A stretch of DNA of 64,000 nt from Cloeon dipterum (GCF_949628265.1 NC_088787.1:23860501-23924500), one strand, 5' to 3'; shown: positions 34,553 through 48,979, numbered from the stretch's first letter. Program-made: numbers and translations. The notes: generated from the sequence alone by a model not told the origin.

Positions 34553-37500
34553 GTTTTTAATATTGATTTGGATTCCATCCCTAGTAATTCAATCAATTTT
34601 TATGAAATAACTGGTAAGATAAGTTGGATTGATTCTAGATATCTCTATTTTTACTTTCATGCAAACAAACTGTCCCCTTTGGATTCCTATTTTTAATTTT
34701 TCTTGCGATAAGAATTTATTCCAAAATGCTAGTGCACTTCAAAAACTTCTTCCCAGAAAAAGTTTTGCCAGCAGGGATATTTTTAATTTTTCTGAGAATA
34801 AGGACAATAAAAACGGGTTTGTCGCGCAGAGCGAAATTTAATGGAATTCCATTCAATCAGCATAAAACCTCTCAAGTCATCAAGGGAAAAGGCAACGACT
34901 CGAAAATCAACTTTCCTCTCGTCGTTCCAGCGAAATTATTATCAATTTGCGGCGGCGACGCCGGAAGCCCTGCACGTGCCTTTTCGCCGCGTCGCAATTT
35001 TTCCGCCGTACGCGAAATTAACGTCGCATTTGTCCTGGTGGGCGTGCTAGCGAGTGTGTTGGTGCAGCTGCCACGGAGATGTACAAGGCGGCAGTTGAAA
35101 AGATAATTTGATTAGAGCAGCAGCCCGTGGCGGGAGGTGAAAAGGCTGCAACACAGACGGCTCGTTTTCTTATTCAATTCCGCGAGCAAGCGCGAGTGAG
35201 AGAAAGAGAGACTCTTCTTCTCTGGGTGAAAGGAGCAGCGCAGCCTCTCGCCGTCGTCGATGCCTCTCGTTATGTTAGCAGGCTGAGTGCCTCGGCACCT
35301 CACTCTCGAAAACGACGACATGAAGCCAGAAATATTCTCCACCAGTTGGAAAGTGTCTTTGCGAATTGAAAATTGGATTTGTATCGAGAGAGCTCAATTC
35401 AACGTCTCTTTTCAAATTTATTTTGAGGTTCTGCAAAAGAAATAATTAGCGACTCTTCTCTGACGTTTCTTTCGCTTCAAGATATGTAAAAAAATGCTGA
35501 ATGAATCGGTGATTTGTACCTATTTAAAAAAATATATGTCAGAATAAATATTTCATGTTCGTCAAAAAATCTGAAAATTAGGAATTTTTCAACCGGCTAA
35601 TTTTCTTAGTGGAAACATAGCATATTTCTTTCAACTAAATGTAAATCTGTCTATTTCATTTTTTGGTATTTAATAACTAGATATTAATTAAATAGTGGTA
35701 AAATCTGCTGAGAATTAATTTCTCAAGACTGCATCACATAAGCCCAGAGTGTTTTGAAAATATCAAGTGAGTCATAAAACTTCATGATGCAGGCTTTTGA
35801 TTTGAGAAAGAAAAGCCCAATTAAAATTCATTAAAAAATTATATTACAGCCAACATTAGAATTCGAGAGAAAAAAAATCCCTTTACTTGAATAGAAGCCC
35901 TAAAATCACGCCGCCGTCCAAAATGGCGGATTCGGTGAACAATCCAGAAGCACATTATAGTACGCATCATTACAAGCGCGGATCGTCGGAGGCGACGGTG
36001 AGCAGAATGCTGTCAAGCCTTCCCATGGAGCAAGTTTGCCGGCAGACAAGCCGCAAACGCGTCGTTGCCGAATAAATCGAGCCCTGCGGCTAATCATTTC
36101 TGGGCGGGTGGCTTGATTTCGCGAGGCGGCGGCACGATCAGGCCAATCGAGCCGCTTTGAACGACCGCCACCGTGTGCACTTAATTAATCCGGTGTAATG
36201 CTCCGCCGGAGCACTCTCCAACTCCCAATTCCATTCTTGGCCTATTCACAGCAACAGTTTGCATTCATCCTCAAGCTCACATATGCCAGCCGTTAATTCC
36301 GCATGAAAAGGGTTAACGTGATTTAATACGTTTGTCCTTTTCAATTATGTACGTTTGATTGAGTCTTAAAATGTAGAATTAAAGCTAGCTTGCCAACGTT
36401 TTTAGTCATATTGTGAGCTCAAATTTACATCATTTTGAGCCATAGTAATAATAATGAATGAATTTGATCGTAAAAGTGTTTAACGGGCAACCGCAATACA
36501 AGCTTAACGTGTATGAGTTACTTCTGAGGCCGTAACCTTTTTGTAGTTAAAACTTTTCCAACCTCGTGTGCTTCTACCTCGAATATAAACTAATTTTTAG
36601 GTTTTTAGAATACAAAAGGATTGAGTGAATTTCATTCGGATATTCGGTGGCTTTGGATACAAAAATAAAACAAGGTTTTGCTTTTGTTTACACTGTTCAT
36701 TCATGAAAAATGCTTCTTGTTTATTGAAAAGCCCTCAGTTGATAAAGCAACCGGTTTGTTAATCATAAATATAAATTTTACCCATGCTATATTTATTTCT
36801 AGGAATTCACTTTAAACAGAGCGATTTTTGAAGGCAAAAGGTCACCCGACAAACAAGACTTCGGAAACGAAACTCTTTAGAGCCAAATAATAATGATACA
36901 TTTTCGTGGCAATCCGTGCGATTTTTCATTTTCCGCTTTCATTTTTACTCAAAACGCGAACGTGTCATCGCGCACACAACAGCAAGTTTCAATTTTTCAC
37001 ATGGTCGGCGGTATTACGTTGAGCACGCATTAAACAAATTGCTGTCAGCAGCAACCCGCCGAATCCAAAACCGCTTTCATGGATTTTTGCGCGCAAATCT
37101 TATTTGCACGAGAGTCGCGTCGAATTTAATTATTCGCGAGGGGAAGAAAGGCGTGGGGGCAGCAGGGCACCGTTTCCTCGCTTGTTTAATTAGTACTCTG
37201 TGCGAGAGCAACAACAAAGGCGGTATTTTAATTACAGGGAAGAAAGTTCATTTACGGCCGAGCATCCCTTGCGTGCGATCTGCGAAAGCCTGCGGGCTTA
37301 ACTGCTTTCCAGCTCAAAACTTTCAATTTTCAGATTTCCCGCTTCTGGTACTCAAAAATTTGGCTAAATTTTTGGTTAATTTTATGGTGTGAAGCAGGAA
37401 ATCAACCCAAATGTTATTATTGCTCAGAGGAAGTTGTTTCAAATTAGAAAAATATTTAATGAAAAATTCCATGATATATAAAAATACGTTTTTGACGTTT

Positions 37501-40500
37501 AAGCTAAAATTGTATCACTTATCTTATTAAAAAAATGACAGCAATAATTCTGAAACATCACATACCATTAAGCAAACAAAATTGATTCTTTTAGCGTTAA
37601 GAACTGGAACCGTGAAATTAGCATCTCATTAAAACTGGAGCTAAAGCCTTGTGAACACATATATATGTGTATTTCGTGTCACATCAAACAAATTTGCATT
37701 CGCGAACAGTTTTGTGAAAGTTCTATAACTTCCCTATTTTGAATCAAGATGTAATGGAACCAGTTTTAATATACATGTAATGTCAGGAATAAAATTATTC
37801 AAATTTTCAGATACAACGAGCTTAGAATTTTGAACATTTGGCTGCTTAAAACATAATGTTTCATTTCATTTAATTACTATCACTCACTTGGTTTTTGCCA
37901 ACTTCCCGGCTATAAATGTCAAGCATTTATATCAAATGTCAAATTACAAAGATAAAGTTTAATGTAATAACGAAAAAAAGGTTAAATAAAATATATAGCA
38001 GTTCGCAATTTTAATTCAAAAGGAAAACATCCACCACACCACTTTGTGCGCTTAACATATATATTCGTTCTATTTATTTTTTCCATATTTCAACACACGC
38101 AGTTTTTATTTCAGCGAGAGTTGTTGCTTTTAACCCTTTTGGGCAGACTCCTTTGCAAAACACGCATCGAAATTCGAGTCCACGCAGCTGTGTGCCGGAG
38201 CAAAAAGCAGCGTGTTGGCCGCACGAAATGAGAGAACCACCGTTATTCCGGCAGGGAGGGAAAAACACGGGCAAAAACACGCAAGGTGACGAGAGCCAGA
38301 TGGGGTGTATTGGAAAAGTTGCAACTCGTGAGTGAGTGTGTGTGTGTGCGACAGAGAGAGGGATGAAAATTCCGGTGCGCAATGCATTCCGGTCACGTCG
38401 GCGTGCTAATGACTGCTGCAAAGTTCACACATCTGGCACAGCCAGTGTGGACACAAACACGGGCCGCCGGGCTTTTAAAGCCCACACGCCCCGCACCTTA
38501 ATTACAAAGCCCTATTTGTGTGAGCGAGAGAGGAACAGAGGGAGTGCGTGCATGCGAGTTTGTTGAGTAATAATCAAAAAGAGCGAATACAAAACCGGCA
38601 GGCGTGAAACAATGATCCGCCTGATGATGATGATGAGGCGGAGGAGGATGAGAGGCACGCCGCTTTTTATTTATGCCGGCAAAGTAGACACTGCCGAGGG
38701 ATGTGTAATAACGTAGCCTTGGTTGATCCCAAATAATTGGATCAACTAGTGCCACTTTTTTTGGTAGGGATTGTAGTAAAATTTTCATCCTGTTAACAAT
38801 AAAGTTTTATATCTAGCATTTTAAAGACACGAGTTACAAGAGAATTATTTGTGATTTTGTTGCACTCCAGCTATTGCTCAAATGCTCTTGTTATTCTGAT
38901 TAAATAATATAATATTCTGAGGGTCTCACTTACTTCCGTCTAGGTCAAAATGTTATTTTATTTGATATTTTGCGGGCTTGAAATCCTGCCTCTTTTATAA
39001 TTTCGGCCAAAACTTTGCAAAGTAGACAAAAAGATTTCAAAGAGATTGTTTTCAGAAGTTGAGAGGAAAATCTTCTCCTCCGGTCTAACTTTCTCTCTCT
39101 AGCTTTAAGCAAATCAATTTTACACGTCCCTCGTGCCTTCCTGCCGGGCCAAGGATGAGCTGCGCGAGTGATTGATGCTTTTTGCACGCGAAATATCGCA
39201 CTTGCCAAGATTAATGCACTTATTTTCCGATTCTTAGAGGGAAGGCGCTCGCTTTTCAAAGCGGTGAACAAAAGCGCCCTTTCATTTCTGCACGCCGCGC
39301 TAGCGACTTGTTGTCGGGAGAATGTGAGAGCAACTTTCTTCTTGCTTCATTACTCATAATATGTATGATTTCTGCCGAGTTTATAAAACTCTGCAATTGA
39401 GCTTGGCGTGTAATACAGAGATTTCCTGCTGTATTAATTCCACAGCAAACGAAAACCGAATAGCTATTATCTTTTAGCAAAGTCGGAGTTCAATTAAAAC
39501 AAAATAGTTGAGGACCAAAGAACGATTTTTTGTAATAAAGACAGAAAAATACCTGTCAGAAGAAATTAAATGCAGCTTCCTTAGTGTTTACTTGTTTTGA
39601 GTCACAACATATTTTTCAAAAATTTATTAAAGATTACGGAGTGCGCTTCTGAATTAAAAATTGAATTAAAATATAAAAATCATTTTAATTTGCAACTAAT
39701 GTCAAATGCAACGCTATCTTTCTTGTAGACACTAATAATGACCATCCCTATTCTTTGTCGTGGTAATTTGCTGAAGCCGCTGAAACGATCGTTTCGTCGT
39801 TTGACTGACAAGAAAAGCCACAGTCCCCTCTGGTTCGGCGGCTGGAACATAAATTAAGCGGAGGCCCACAGGGCTCGGCGGGCAGCCAGAGTTCGGCAAT
39901 TTGATATTTAGTGGGATCAAAGTTGCTCCGATGCCGCAAGAAATGTTAAGTGCCCCTTCGGAAGAGCACAGCTAATGCCCGTTCGGGGAGCACCCCGCCA
40001 CTCTCTCTCCCCGTTTGTAGTAAAACTTTGGGCTGAAGCTTCAGTTAATGAAACCGGACCGGCGAGGAAAATGAAGCGTGTGCAGTAATTATTCGAGGAA
40101 TTCCTCTGCGCAGCTTTTGTTTGCAATAACAGTGCATCCAAGTAATTAGTCTAATTGAGAAAGAGAGAGAGGCAATCTGAGTCGCGGGGAAAGAGGATAG
40201 CCATTGTTTGCATCGGGAACAGTGACTCTAGTAACGACTGTAGAGAATTATGATTATTATGAAGCATCTGTTAATGAATTCAAATAACAATTTTTTGCCG
40301 AAGGCGGATAGCCTAACTGAAAGTGAAGTAGAAAATTTGCAATGCAATGATTATATCATGATTTAGCATGCATAGAGGAAAATTTATTGAGACCTCATCA
40401 TAGAATATTGTATTTTGCACATCTTGTACAGTAAAGATGAATTTTAATAAAGTTTTTTTTTCAAAAAGTCTTTAGTTTTATAATCTATTAAGTTTATATA

Positions 40501-41337
40501 TAAATATATATGTGTGTGTATGTATATATGACTAAATCTTAGTAATCAAGATATTATAACAATCGGTTTCTTTGGCTTCTTGTGTATTCATGCTTGAATT
40601 TGTAAAAATTATTAAATAATTTGGACGACTCGTATTATGTTGCTTCTCTATTGTTATCAATATTTGTTTAAATATTGATTTACTGTCTCCAAAATAAAAA
40701 ATTTCAAAATTTATGTTATATTGTGCCAAATTAAGAGAGCGAAAAAAGCGGGACTAGAGTGGGACGCTTGGCTTTTAACACAATCGGTGCGTGTGCAAAT
40801 CAGGCCAAGCAGTGCTGTGTGGCGTTGTCGCTGGGTCTACTGTCAGCTTTGCCGCTCATAATCGGATAAGGAAACAGAGGTAATAGCACATGTTCAGCAC
40901 ACTAGGCCACTCCACCTTGGCAGCACAAGAGAAAGAAGGAGAAAAGAAAAAAGAAAAAGGAAGAATCGTTGCCGGGCCGCTTTCCTCTCCGCTTTCCAGG
41001 GATGTGGAAGAAGACATTATTTTAGATACTAAGTATCTAAGATTAAATTTGATTTTCCGGTGTAAAAAAATGATGGATTGAGTGATGTCATTAGCAAATA
41101 CAATAAGTGAAACACATATGAGCAAAATGAAACTGCATAAAAGTCTACCTATATTTTCATTAATCTATTTATTTGACCCAAAATATGTAAAAAACACAAG
41201 GGGTAATTTATTCACACACAATCTGATTTCGTACCTTAAGACAAGTTAAGATTGATTTTATCGCAGTTCAAAAAATCATAAAATGTTAAATTTGAATTAT
41301 TTTCAGAGAATATGCAAACGCAAATTGAAGAGGTAGG
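34553..41337. other. non-coding region; islands at about 34850-35330, 35900-36320, 36890-37340, 38130-38700, 38970-39350, 39770-40220, 40730-41000
   Basis: The densest run of GC-richer islands, separated by AT-rich DNA. Simple repeats: (GT)n near 38330, (GAT)n/(GAG)n near 38620-38650, (AT)n near 40496-40528. Long open frames (for example 36916-37392, which begins with GTG) have no homology features or splice context. No gene seen. Confidence 0.4.
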
Positions 41338-41720
41338 TCACTTTTTACAGACTAGATAGTTAAAACCATAACAGGCGTGCCACGTGAACATGTCTTTGAA
41401 GAGGACAATTTCCAATTTTGATTGACTTCTATAGCAGGAGTGCCGGAGAACGCCAGAATCCTTAAAGAGTTGGTTCGCAACAAATTTACGAGATGTGTCA
41501 GTCTCCGCATGAAAGAGTCTGGAAAGCAACTCGTTGGCAGTGTCAGCCAATTTATGTGCTAATCTGGACTTCATTAATTCTGAAACAGAAAGTGCCGTTT
41601 AAAAATCTGGATTCTAAATGCAGATTCTAATTTATAAGAAGCATTTAATGTTGAATAATTGCCAGATCACCTGAATACCACAGCTCGCAATTGGAGCTTG
41701 AAATATTACAAATAGCCATA
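41338..41720 (-). mobile_element. decayed copy of the 33350-34372 non-LTR retrotransposon
   Basis: Minus-strand frames read PIASCGIQVIW and MKSRLAHKLADT...KDMFTWHACYGFNYLVC, parallel to PVASYGIEAIW and MKSRFVYELVQT...KDRAMLTRYSFHGYHFLVC of the better copy. Frameshifts and stops separate the segments, and the tail is not recognisable. Confidence 0.6.
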
Positions 41721-44700
41721 TTTTGCAAAAAAAAGTCACAAAAGCATATTGTTCAAACCAAAGAAAATGAGTTTTTGTGTGTGATTTGTATTGATAAAAC
41801 GAAGCTCTGAATTTGTCCATTTTATTAGTCTGCATAAAACTAATCGAATTTGTCACAACAAAAATAGAAGATTCTAATTACTTTGCATTAGCAGGACTCA
41901 AGCAGGAAAAAACAAAAAAGGAAATTAAAGATAGTAAAAAATTTTACTGTAGAGATTTGTATGAGCTTTGGGTCAGACAATTCGAAAAATTATGCCAAGA
42001 AGCTATTCGGATTCTCGTTTTCAAAAAATTGTTTACGTTGAGCTGCTTACCACATTTTTGTCTGTCTCCATGTTTCTCTGCTTGGAATGATTGCAACGTG
42101 TTTTACACGCCCCCAAGTTTCGTTTTGCGCTGTTCAGCCAAAAGAAAAGAAGAAAGGAATATTATTGTGCAGGGCTGGAGGGTGGTTGAAGAGGCGAATT
42201 CATCAGGGGTCGTGCACAGCTCGCTGACTTCGTCTCCTCGGCAGCCGTGCAGAACGAGGGGACAGCCGGCCGAATAAGCCAGCAGCGGCGCTCGGGTAAT
42301 TGGTTCGCGGCGCGATAACGCTTTCCTATATATATCCTATTTATTTATACCCGCTGTTATTTCTTTGTTTCCCGGCAAAGGAAAACACAGCTAATCTGGA
42401 ATTCAATATTGCTACCAGTGAGGCACTACTTGCTCTCCGTTTCCGATCGTCTTCAACAACCATTCCTTGAGAGGGAAAATACTGCCATTGCCGGCCATAT
42501 TTTTTCCTGGCATTAAGAACTTTATTTCGGATTGTGAAAGAGGTCAAGCTTGTGCAATATTCTTGCATACAAATTGGTAGTATGACTGTTGTAAATAGAG
42601 TGAGAATTCCCTTTGAGAATCGATCATGTTCCCGGGGGCAAAGTGTAGCTTCCTTGTTTTGTTTGCAGCCAAGAGCAGGAAACTTCCAGTTCGTTGCGTA
42701 CAAACGCAAATGGAACGCGCAAGCTGACGTTCTTATTAGCACAATGAAAAGGACTCTGCGGTGACGACATATTGTGCGCATCTCATATTATTGCTCTTTC
42801 AAGTGCAATGCTACGCTATGCAGATGCTAATATTGAGATGGAAAATTAGATATTTCAAACTGCAAAAGGCAACCATTTCTTTTAAGATTAGCAATAATAA
42901 GTAAAACTTCTTGATGTTTTTCCTTTATTGAGAAATATATTAACTTTTTATTTCATGTTTTGCGTGTAGGTTCAGTACTGATAGTCGAGAAAATTGCAGA
43001 GCTCTCAAGAGGTTGAGACCGAGTACACCTTGATCTAAAACACAAATTCACGAAGACAAGAAATAAGTTTTTATCAAACATTAGCAAGAAAAATTTTATT
43101 TCAGAAAAAAAGGGAAACAGAAAAATAATAAAAAGCAAAAGCTTTAAAAAATGACATTTATAGCGGTTCTAATTGTTTGTTAGAAATTGTATTCCGAAGC
43201 TTCTAACCATGTTGCGTTGGATGTATTATTTTAAAATTCCTCAACAACTATTTAAGCGTCATTTTACCGCAATAGTAATGGTTTTCATTCAATTTTTGTT
43301 GTCCTAGTCAAATTGTTAGAAAATAGCTCAAATGCTAAATACTTGCGCACCATCCAAATTCGATCAATTCCAATCTCTAAAATTGTATCTTGGGACAAGA
43401 TTTGAAAAGCGTTTAAAGGAGAGAGTGTCTCTTCTAGACTAGAGTGTGACACCAAAATCTTCTCATCCCAAAATAGGATTATTGATGTAACCATTGTGAA
43501 ATATGAAAGTGATCATCTGGGTAGATTCTCGGCCCCATCGAGATTTGGCCGATTTACATGTACCATTATGGTCTGGCCTAAGAGTATTTTGGTGAATGGT
43601 TAAAGCATTGCCAACCTTGCGAGGAACCCATCGAATTTTATGAACTAAGCTACGTAAGTCTCCATTAAAACAAAGTGGATAGCGCGAAATGCCGCTCATC
43701 AAGGTTGACGCAGCGAAGTTAGTCCTTGCCAAGGTGTATATTGGCTGGCAGAACTTTGCTAATTAATTCAGCGTTAAGATTGAAAGAGCCTTTGTGCCGA
43801 TGCACTCACACGCGCGCTCGAAGTTGTCAGCCAGCCCCCTCGGCCCAGGTGAGCCAGCTAAGGTGGCCGCTTCACACACATCTAGACACACGTCATCAGC
43901 AGTTAATTATCGGCCACAGACAATGGTGGCTTGTCGCTCCCTGCGAATATCAAGTGGCTAATTGTGCGGGCTAATCCTCGCTGATTGGCCAATTAAGCGC
44001 GCCGACTATTAGCTGCAGTCGCGCGTGAATGCTTCGTGGAAGGATAATTAATAGAGCGCGCTCTCGCACCGACGTCACGAACGCACACACATAATAATAT
44101 CGCAGCATGATGACACGTTCAATTGCATGTGTTTGCTCCGACAGGTGTAAATGGATCGCGTGCCAGCCCGAGTTGCCTACGCGTGTTTCACATGGAAACG
44201 ATGGCGATCCGTTGAGGCATCCAGGAGATTCGTATTCGAGTGGGCTTCTATCACCATAGGGAGTAATCGGATTAGATGACAAATGAATGGGAGACGGCTG
44301 GGATCGTTTTTAGTTGATTGTCCGAAGGGTGCATATAGGAGCATCACAACCATCTTCTCAAACAAATATCGCATTAGGATAGAAATAGATCTGTAGAAAT
44401 TCGAACCTCTAACTTTTTCTCGAGATGATTCCATATAGTCAAGTGTCAATTTTTTTCTCATTCTTTAAACCAAGCAAGAACGCTATTGTGCTTGTCAAAT
44501 CATACAACTCTGTAAATTATTGTTTGATTGTCCTTAATAATTTATAACTAACAACTCCTATTCTAAATAAGCTGACACTATATAGCGTCATTTTTTCCTA
44601 GTGAATAATTAAATATAAACATCTCTAAGTGAAAGCTTAGATGAAATTCGCAGAAATCATTAGAGCAAGTTAGCAAAATATCCTCTTCCTTGCTTCCTCT

Positions 44701-44739
44701 TATTAAACGATAAAACTAAAAATTATAATTTAAAATACC
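41721..44739. other. non-coding region; islands at about 42150-42330, 42600-42780, 43600-44270
   Basis: Mixed AT-rich DNA and islands. Minus-strand frames at 43732-43463 (89 codons) and 44461-44177 (94 codons) are open and fairly protein-like in composition, but I recognise no domain and see no linked exons. Confidence 0.35.
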
Positions 44740-45125
44740 TGTATATATTAAATTCTTGGATAATATGATGCATAAAAAACAAAATATTCACCCTAATTTT
44801 TACAGTACCCCAGCTATGACAAACAAGAACTGGTGGCAACCTTATTGTAAAGATCGAAGTGTTTTTACGAGATACTCTTTCCATGGTTATCATTTTCTGT
44901 TATGTAAAGACAAACGTTTTCATCTAGATGTTTCTGCTAATTGTGTTTGCCAATTCTGCGATGAAGTCTGTATAGACATGTATCATTTCCTCAATTGTAA
45001 AAATAATACAACTACCTTATTTCAAGCTGCTAAATATAAGAAATTGCAGTTAAATAATATCGTTATATAATGTACTCTGTGTTGTACACCGTTGGTGTCT
45101 AATAAAATAAATAATAATAATAATA
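44740..45125 (+). mobile_element. 3'-end copy of the same non-LTR retrotransposon
   Basis: The plus-strand frame from about 44745 to TAA 45068 reads KFLDNMMHKKQN, TRYSFHGYHFLLCKDK and CVCQFCDEVCIDMYHFLNC, closely following 33457-33700 on the minus strand. The 3' UTR has TTGTACACCGTTGGTGTCTA and an (AAT)n tail at 45105-45125. Only the last quarter of ORF2 was inserted. Confidence 0.85.
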
Positions 45126-46095
45126 ATTTAAAATAAAAAAGCGATCAGTTTGTTGCACTTGCAAACGCATTCACATGCTGTAATATTTTAACGAATAGCA
45201 AATAGATTAGACGGGTCATTACATAAAAGTGTATTGGCTGGCTGTTTATCTGCCTGAAATCCCACCCAAATTTAACCTAAAATTCCAGCTGCAGGCAATC
45301 TCCATGAAAGTAAACTCGGGTATTTCCTCTTGCACGGAATTTTTATCTCTGCTTCTGCTGCTCTGCCTCCAAACGTGTTAGCTCTGCCAGCAACAAACTG
45401 TTAATTGGCTGAGCTGTGGTTCTGCGACTAATGAGAATCGTTTGCCTAAACAGACTGCCGCCGCGAGATTAAAACTGCCGCTGGCAAAATTTACAGCGAA
45501 TGTCCGTTTTAATTAAAATTAAACCAAAAGCTGCAACGGCGCGTTCTTTTTTTAGGCTAAACACACGCTCACCCTCAAAAGATTTTTGCTGGTTATATGG
45601 GATGGGAAAAAGAGCCGGTTTGCTTTCCAATTTAAACAAAATCCACTCCAGCTGGTCTTTTCCTCCGCGAATTTCCTCATCAAGATCAAAGGAAGCGCCT
45701 TTCTCAGTGAGGATTCGATATCTGAGCGGGCGACTAATCCAACGTGCACGCACTACTCGCAATTTCAATTTGCGCCAGCAATTAAAAGTGGTTAAATCGC
45801 ACCCGTGGATCTTTATTACGCCACTGGGGGAGTCGCAGAATTAGATTAAGCCCCCTGAGTTGAGTGAGCCGATTGCTGCACGTTCAGGTCGAGGCAACAA
45901 GATCAAGACAAGGCTTGAGATCGGGTTCCCGTCGAAAATAAATGCGTGCCAATGGACGTCTGGGTCGAACACGGTTCTGGCTTCTCCTGTGATTGATTTT
46001 TGATAAATAAAAGAAGGCAAGGTAAAGCAAATAAAGATACTCGTTGCAATATGAGATGGGGATCATTTGTAACCAATGGTTAAAGAGAGAAAATA
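45126..46095. other. non-coding island (about 45270-45960)
   Basis: GC-richer DNA with open frames on both strands over 45470-45844, neither supported by splice sites or homology. Candidate regulatory DNA. Confidence 0.35.
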
Positions 46096-46218
46096 GGAAT
46101 GTTATTAAAACAAATTGGGAAATATTAATTTGGACGTGGAAAATTCGATTGTATTGTCACACGTTAGAGGGCCACGGTGAAAATAAAATCAAAATTTATC
46201 AAGCCAACTATATTTTAA
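46096..46218 (+). repeat. dispersed repeat R4, copy 2
   Basis: Partner of 5750-5879 in the same orientation, with several small indels. About 85% identity by eye over the shared blocks. Confidence 0.65.
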
Positions 46219-48528
46219 TTGTTCAAATATTCAGGAATTGGGTAATATAGTCGGTAAAATTGACAATTACCGTTAATATTCTCGCGAAAACTCACTAGTA
46301 CTTTCAATGGTGACGGTTTGGACGCGGAATCAACACAGGTGCTTACTGATTTTGATTTTGGATAGAAATGATACTAAAAAACCAAATATATCCCCGTTAT
46401 ATAAACCAATTCCTCTAGTAAGTTAAATCGAAACGTTTCCTCGTCACAAGGCACATTGCATTGCATAAAATTGTTTGCTTAAATCATTTGATTGATGAAG
46501 CGAGGAGAAAAATTCTAACGTGTTAAATAAATAATTGACGAGAGCACATATGTTAAAATTATGGTGGCTCGAATATTTCTTAAATCTTGGTGTTCTTTTA
46601 ATTGTATTTAAATTCACATCAGCTTGTTTGAAATGTAAATGAAAATTTTCAATCAATATTTATTCGGTTGATTGTAGAGACAAAGGTTGTGTCAGCTTTG
46701 ATAGGTTGATTGTTATCTTTTATTTACATAGCCCCAATGAAAGCAATACTAGCCATGTATTTTCAAGAATAACGAGCATGGTAATCTGAACAAAACTAAC
46801 AGGCATGCTTGTTTGTACTGTGTTTGATTTGGTACAAGTATTGGACTGAGTAACCATTTTGTATGAAACGCAGGGCAGACATAATGGCCAATTTATCCGG
46901 AATGTATGGATCGGCGATATGGCGGGGTGAAACCGCAAAATGCAAAATCCTGATCGTCTATATGTGCAGCAGAGACAGGAAGGGAACAACAGGTGCAAAG
47001 CGATTCAAAGGCCTGCCTATATCGATTATCCGGCAATTCAAAATGCACATCTCAAAGCTCACTCAGTCTGTACTGCAGGTGCGTGCAAGTTAATATCACA
47101 GCTCACGTCCCAGCACCGATGGAGTTTCGCAAAGTTAGCTCCTTTGTGGATTGCCACTTTGCGCGGGGTAACAGATTCGCCCGTCAAACAGCCTCAGATG
47201 AGATTGCGATCGCGAAACTTGATTAAAACGCCTAGCCGCATACTCGCTCACCTGATCCCCGAACGAAGCTTACTTAATATAAATTAAGCGGAACAAAGGT
47301 GGTCTCACATGTCGACGAACAAGTCCACGATGACTTCAAAAACTGATCCGTGATCGACGAAATCTCTCATAAAACTCTCTATTTAGAGCTTCTTTATCTG
47401 ATAACTTTCTCTGTGTTCAATTCAATGGACTGTGATGTGATATACTTGCTAGTTTTGTTTTGTCATCGTATCGTCAGCTCGTTGCACGTCAAATATATCT
47501 AAGAAACTTGATGCTCAAGTGGATTTTTTGAACATTTCATGTAGTTTTTTGCTGCTACATTTTCTTTTTGGTCGAATAGTTCACATCACATTATGACAAG
47601 CATTTTTAAATTATTGAAAACGTTTGACTGCACTCATTTCTGAGCACAAACGATAAGATGACTGAGATATATAAAACTGCACCACTATTGTTTAAAAATA
47701 CATCTTGCGATAAAAATTAACTTCCTTTTGCAAAAAGTCACAATTTTTAACGTCTCTTTTCAATCAATAATTATTCTATTGCAAACCACGAATTGATCAA
47801 CTTTATGAAACAAGCTACACGCTTTTTTCAATATTTATTTACAAAAAAGCAGATATTTAATTCTTGAAAGTACCTGTAATATATAAAATAGAACTCGTAA
47901 TTTTAAAATAGATTCCATCTAATCAAATAAATCTAGAATGTTCTTCAATTCATTTAAAAACTTTTATCGTGATCCTTTGAGCACTCACATTCACTTCAAA
48001 ACCAAGCTTTCCATTTCAATCATTCCTTGATTCTTGAATACCAAGTTCCTTTTACTCTGCTGATGAATTTCATTTCATTCCCAAACTAAACTCCTCTCGT
48101 CTGGAATGGTGTCATACTGCTTCTAGATTCCGAGAGCGTGTGTGTCTAACTCGTTTTGCAATGAAAGCGATATCGCGTATTGTGATAGGGCGTATTGTGA
48201 GCAAAGTCGGCCCAGCTGGCCAAGAAACAATCGGTGGCGGACGTATTATCAGCCAGCTTACAAGAGATGAATGTTGGGAAGCAGCGGCCGCTCGCCGACT
48301 GCAGCTCACTGGCTTATTGTCGGCAGCCGCATTATAAAAGCATCAGCGGCATTGTACACACGGATCAACCGCAAGGGGATGAGCCGCTATATATTAGAGA
48401 CCGGGCCTGATTTACGGCGCCAGCAGCCCTCCGCACACCTAATTGATTCTCCTGCGCGGTCCCACGCAGGGCAGTGACAAATGTCTCTGATATATGAGTT
48501 ATTTTGTCAATTTTCGTTCTTCTGCAAT
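46219..48528. other. non-coding region; islands at about 46860-47250 and 48110-48470
   Basis: An ORF from ATG 46863 stays open for 69 codons up to a CTGCAG|GTGCGT donor. It could be a first exon, but no partner was found. The rest is AT-rich. Confidence 0.35.
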
Positions 48529-48690
48529 ATGATGGTCCATTTCGGGACTACGGGCTCAGGCTTCCGCCAATGAGGCTCAGGAGCCCATATATCTGTTCAC
48601 AATGTTATTGGGACACAAACTTTTCACGAGTGTTTGACTGGGGTGACCCATCTCGAAAAAGATACTCCGATTATAGAAAAATCATTTTTT
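48529..48690 (+). repeat. dispersed repeat R3, copy 2
   Basis: Direct-orientation partner of 29281-29445; the shared block order is CCAATGAGGC, AGCCCATAT, ATGTTATTGGGAC, CCCATCTCGA. Confidence 0.6.
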
Positions 48691-48931
48691 GTGTGAGGAT
48701 TTTAAATATTTATTGGAATATAAAATAATGAGACGAGAGATTTTTTTTATTTTTGAAAGGTAGAAATAAAAAATGGTTAAATAAACAATTTAAATAGTTT
48801 ACGAATAACGAGTGGCTTTATATTTTAAGCCATATTAATCCTCAATTTTGTATTATCAAAAAATTCATTCTGAGAAATTTTGAAAGAAATAGCTTAAGAA
48901 TATTTTGTAAGGCACCAGCGCTATAGCTATT

Positions 48932-48979
48932 ACTTTAACACATTCCAAAATAATATATTATTTTGGAATGTGTTAAAGT
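48932..48979. repeat. perfect 48-bp palindrome
   Basis: ACTTTAACACATTCC AAAATAATA is followed directly by its exact reverse complement, with no spacer and no mismatch over 24 + 24 bases. Such a sequence can extrude as a cruciform or transcribe into a hairpin. It may be a MITE remnant, a regulatory palindrome, or a foldback artefact of assembly. Confidence 0.9.

Noticed and set aside
36916..37392. 158-codon plus-strand open frame
   Set aside because: Begins with GTG, no ATG context, no domain, lies in a GC-richer island where long frames occur on both strands.
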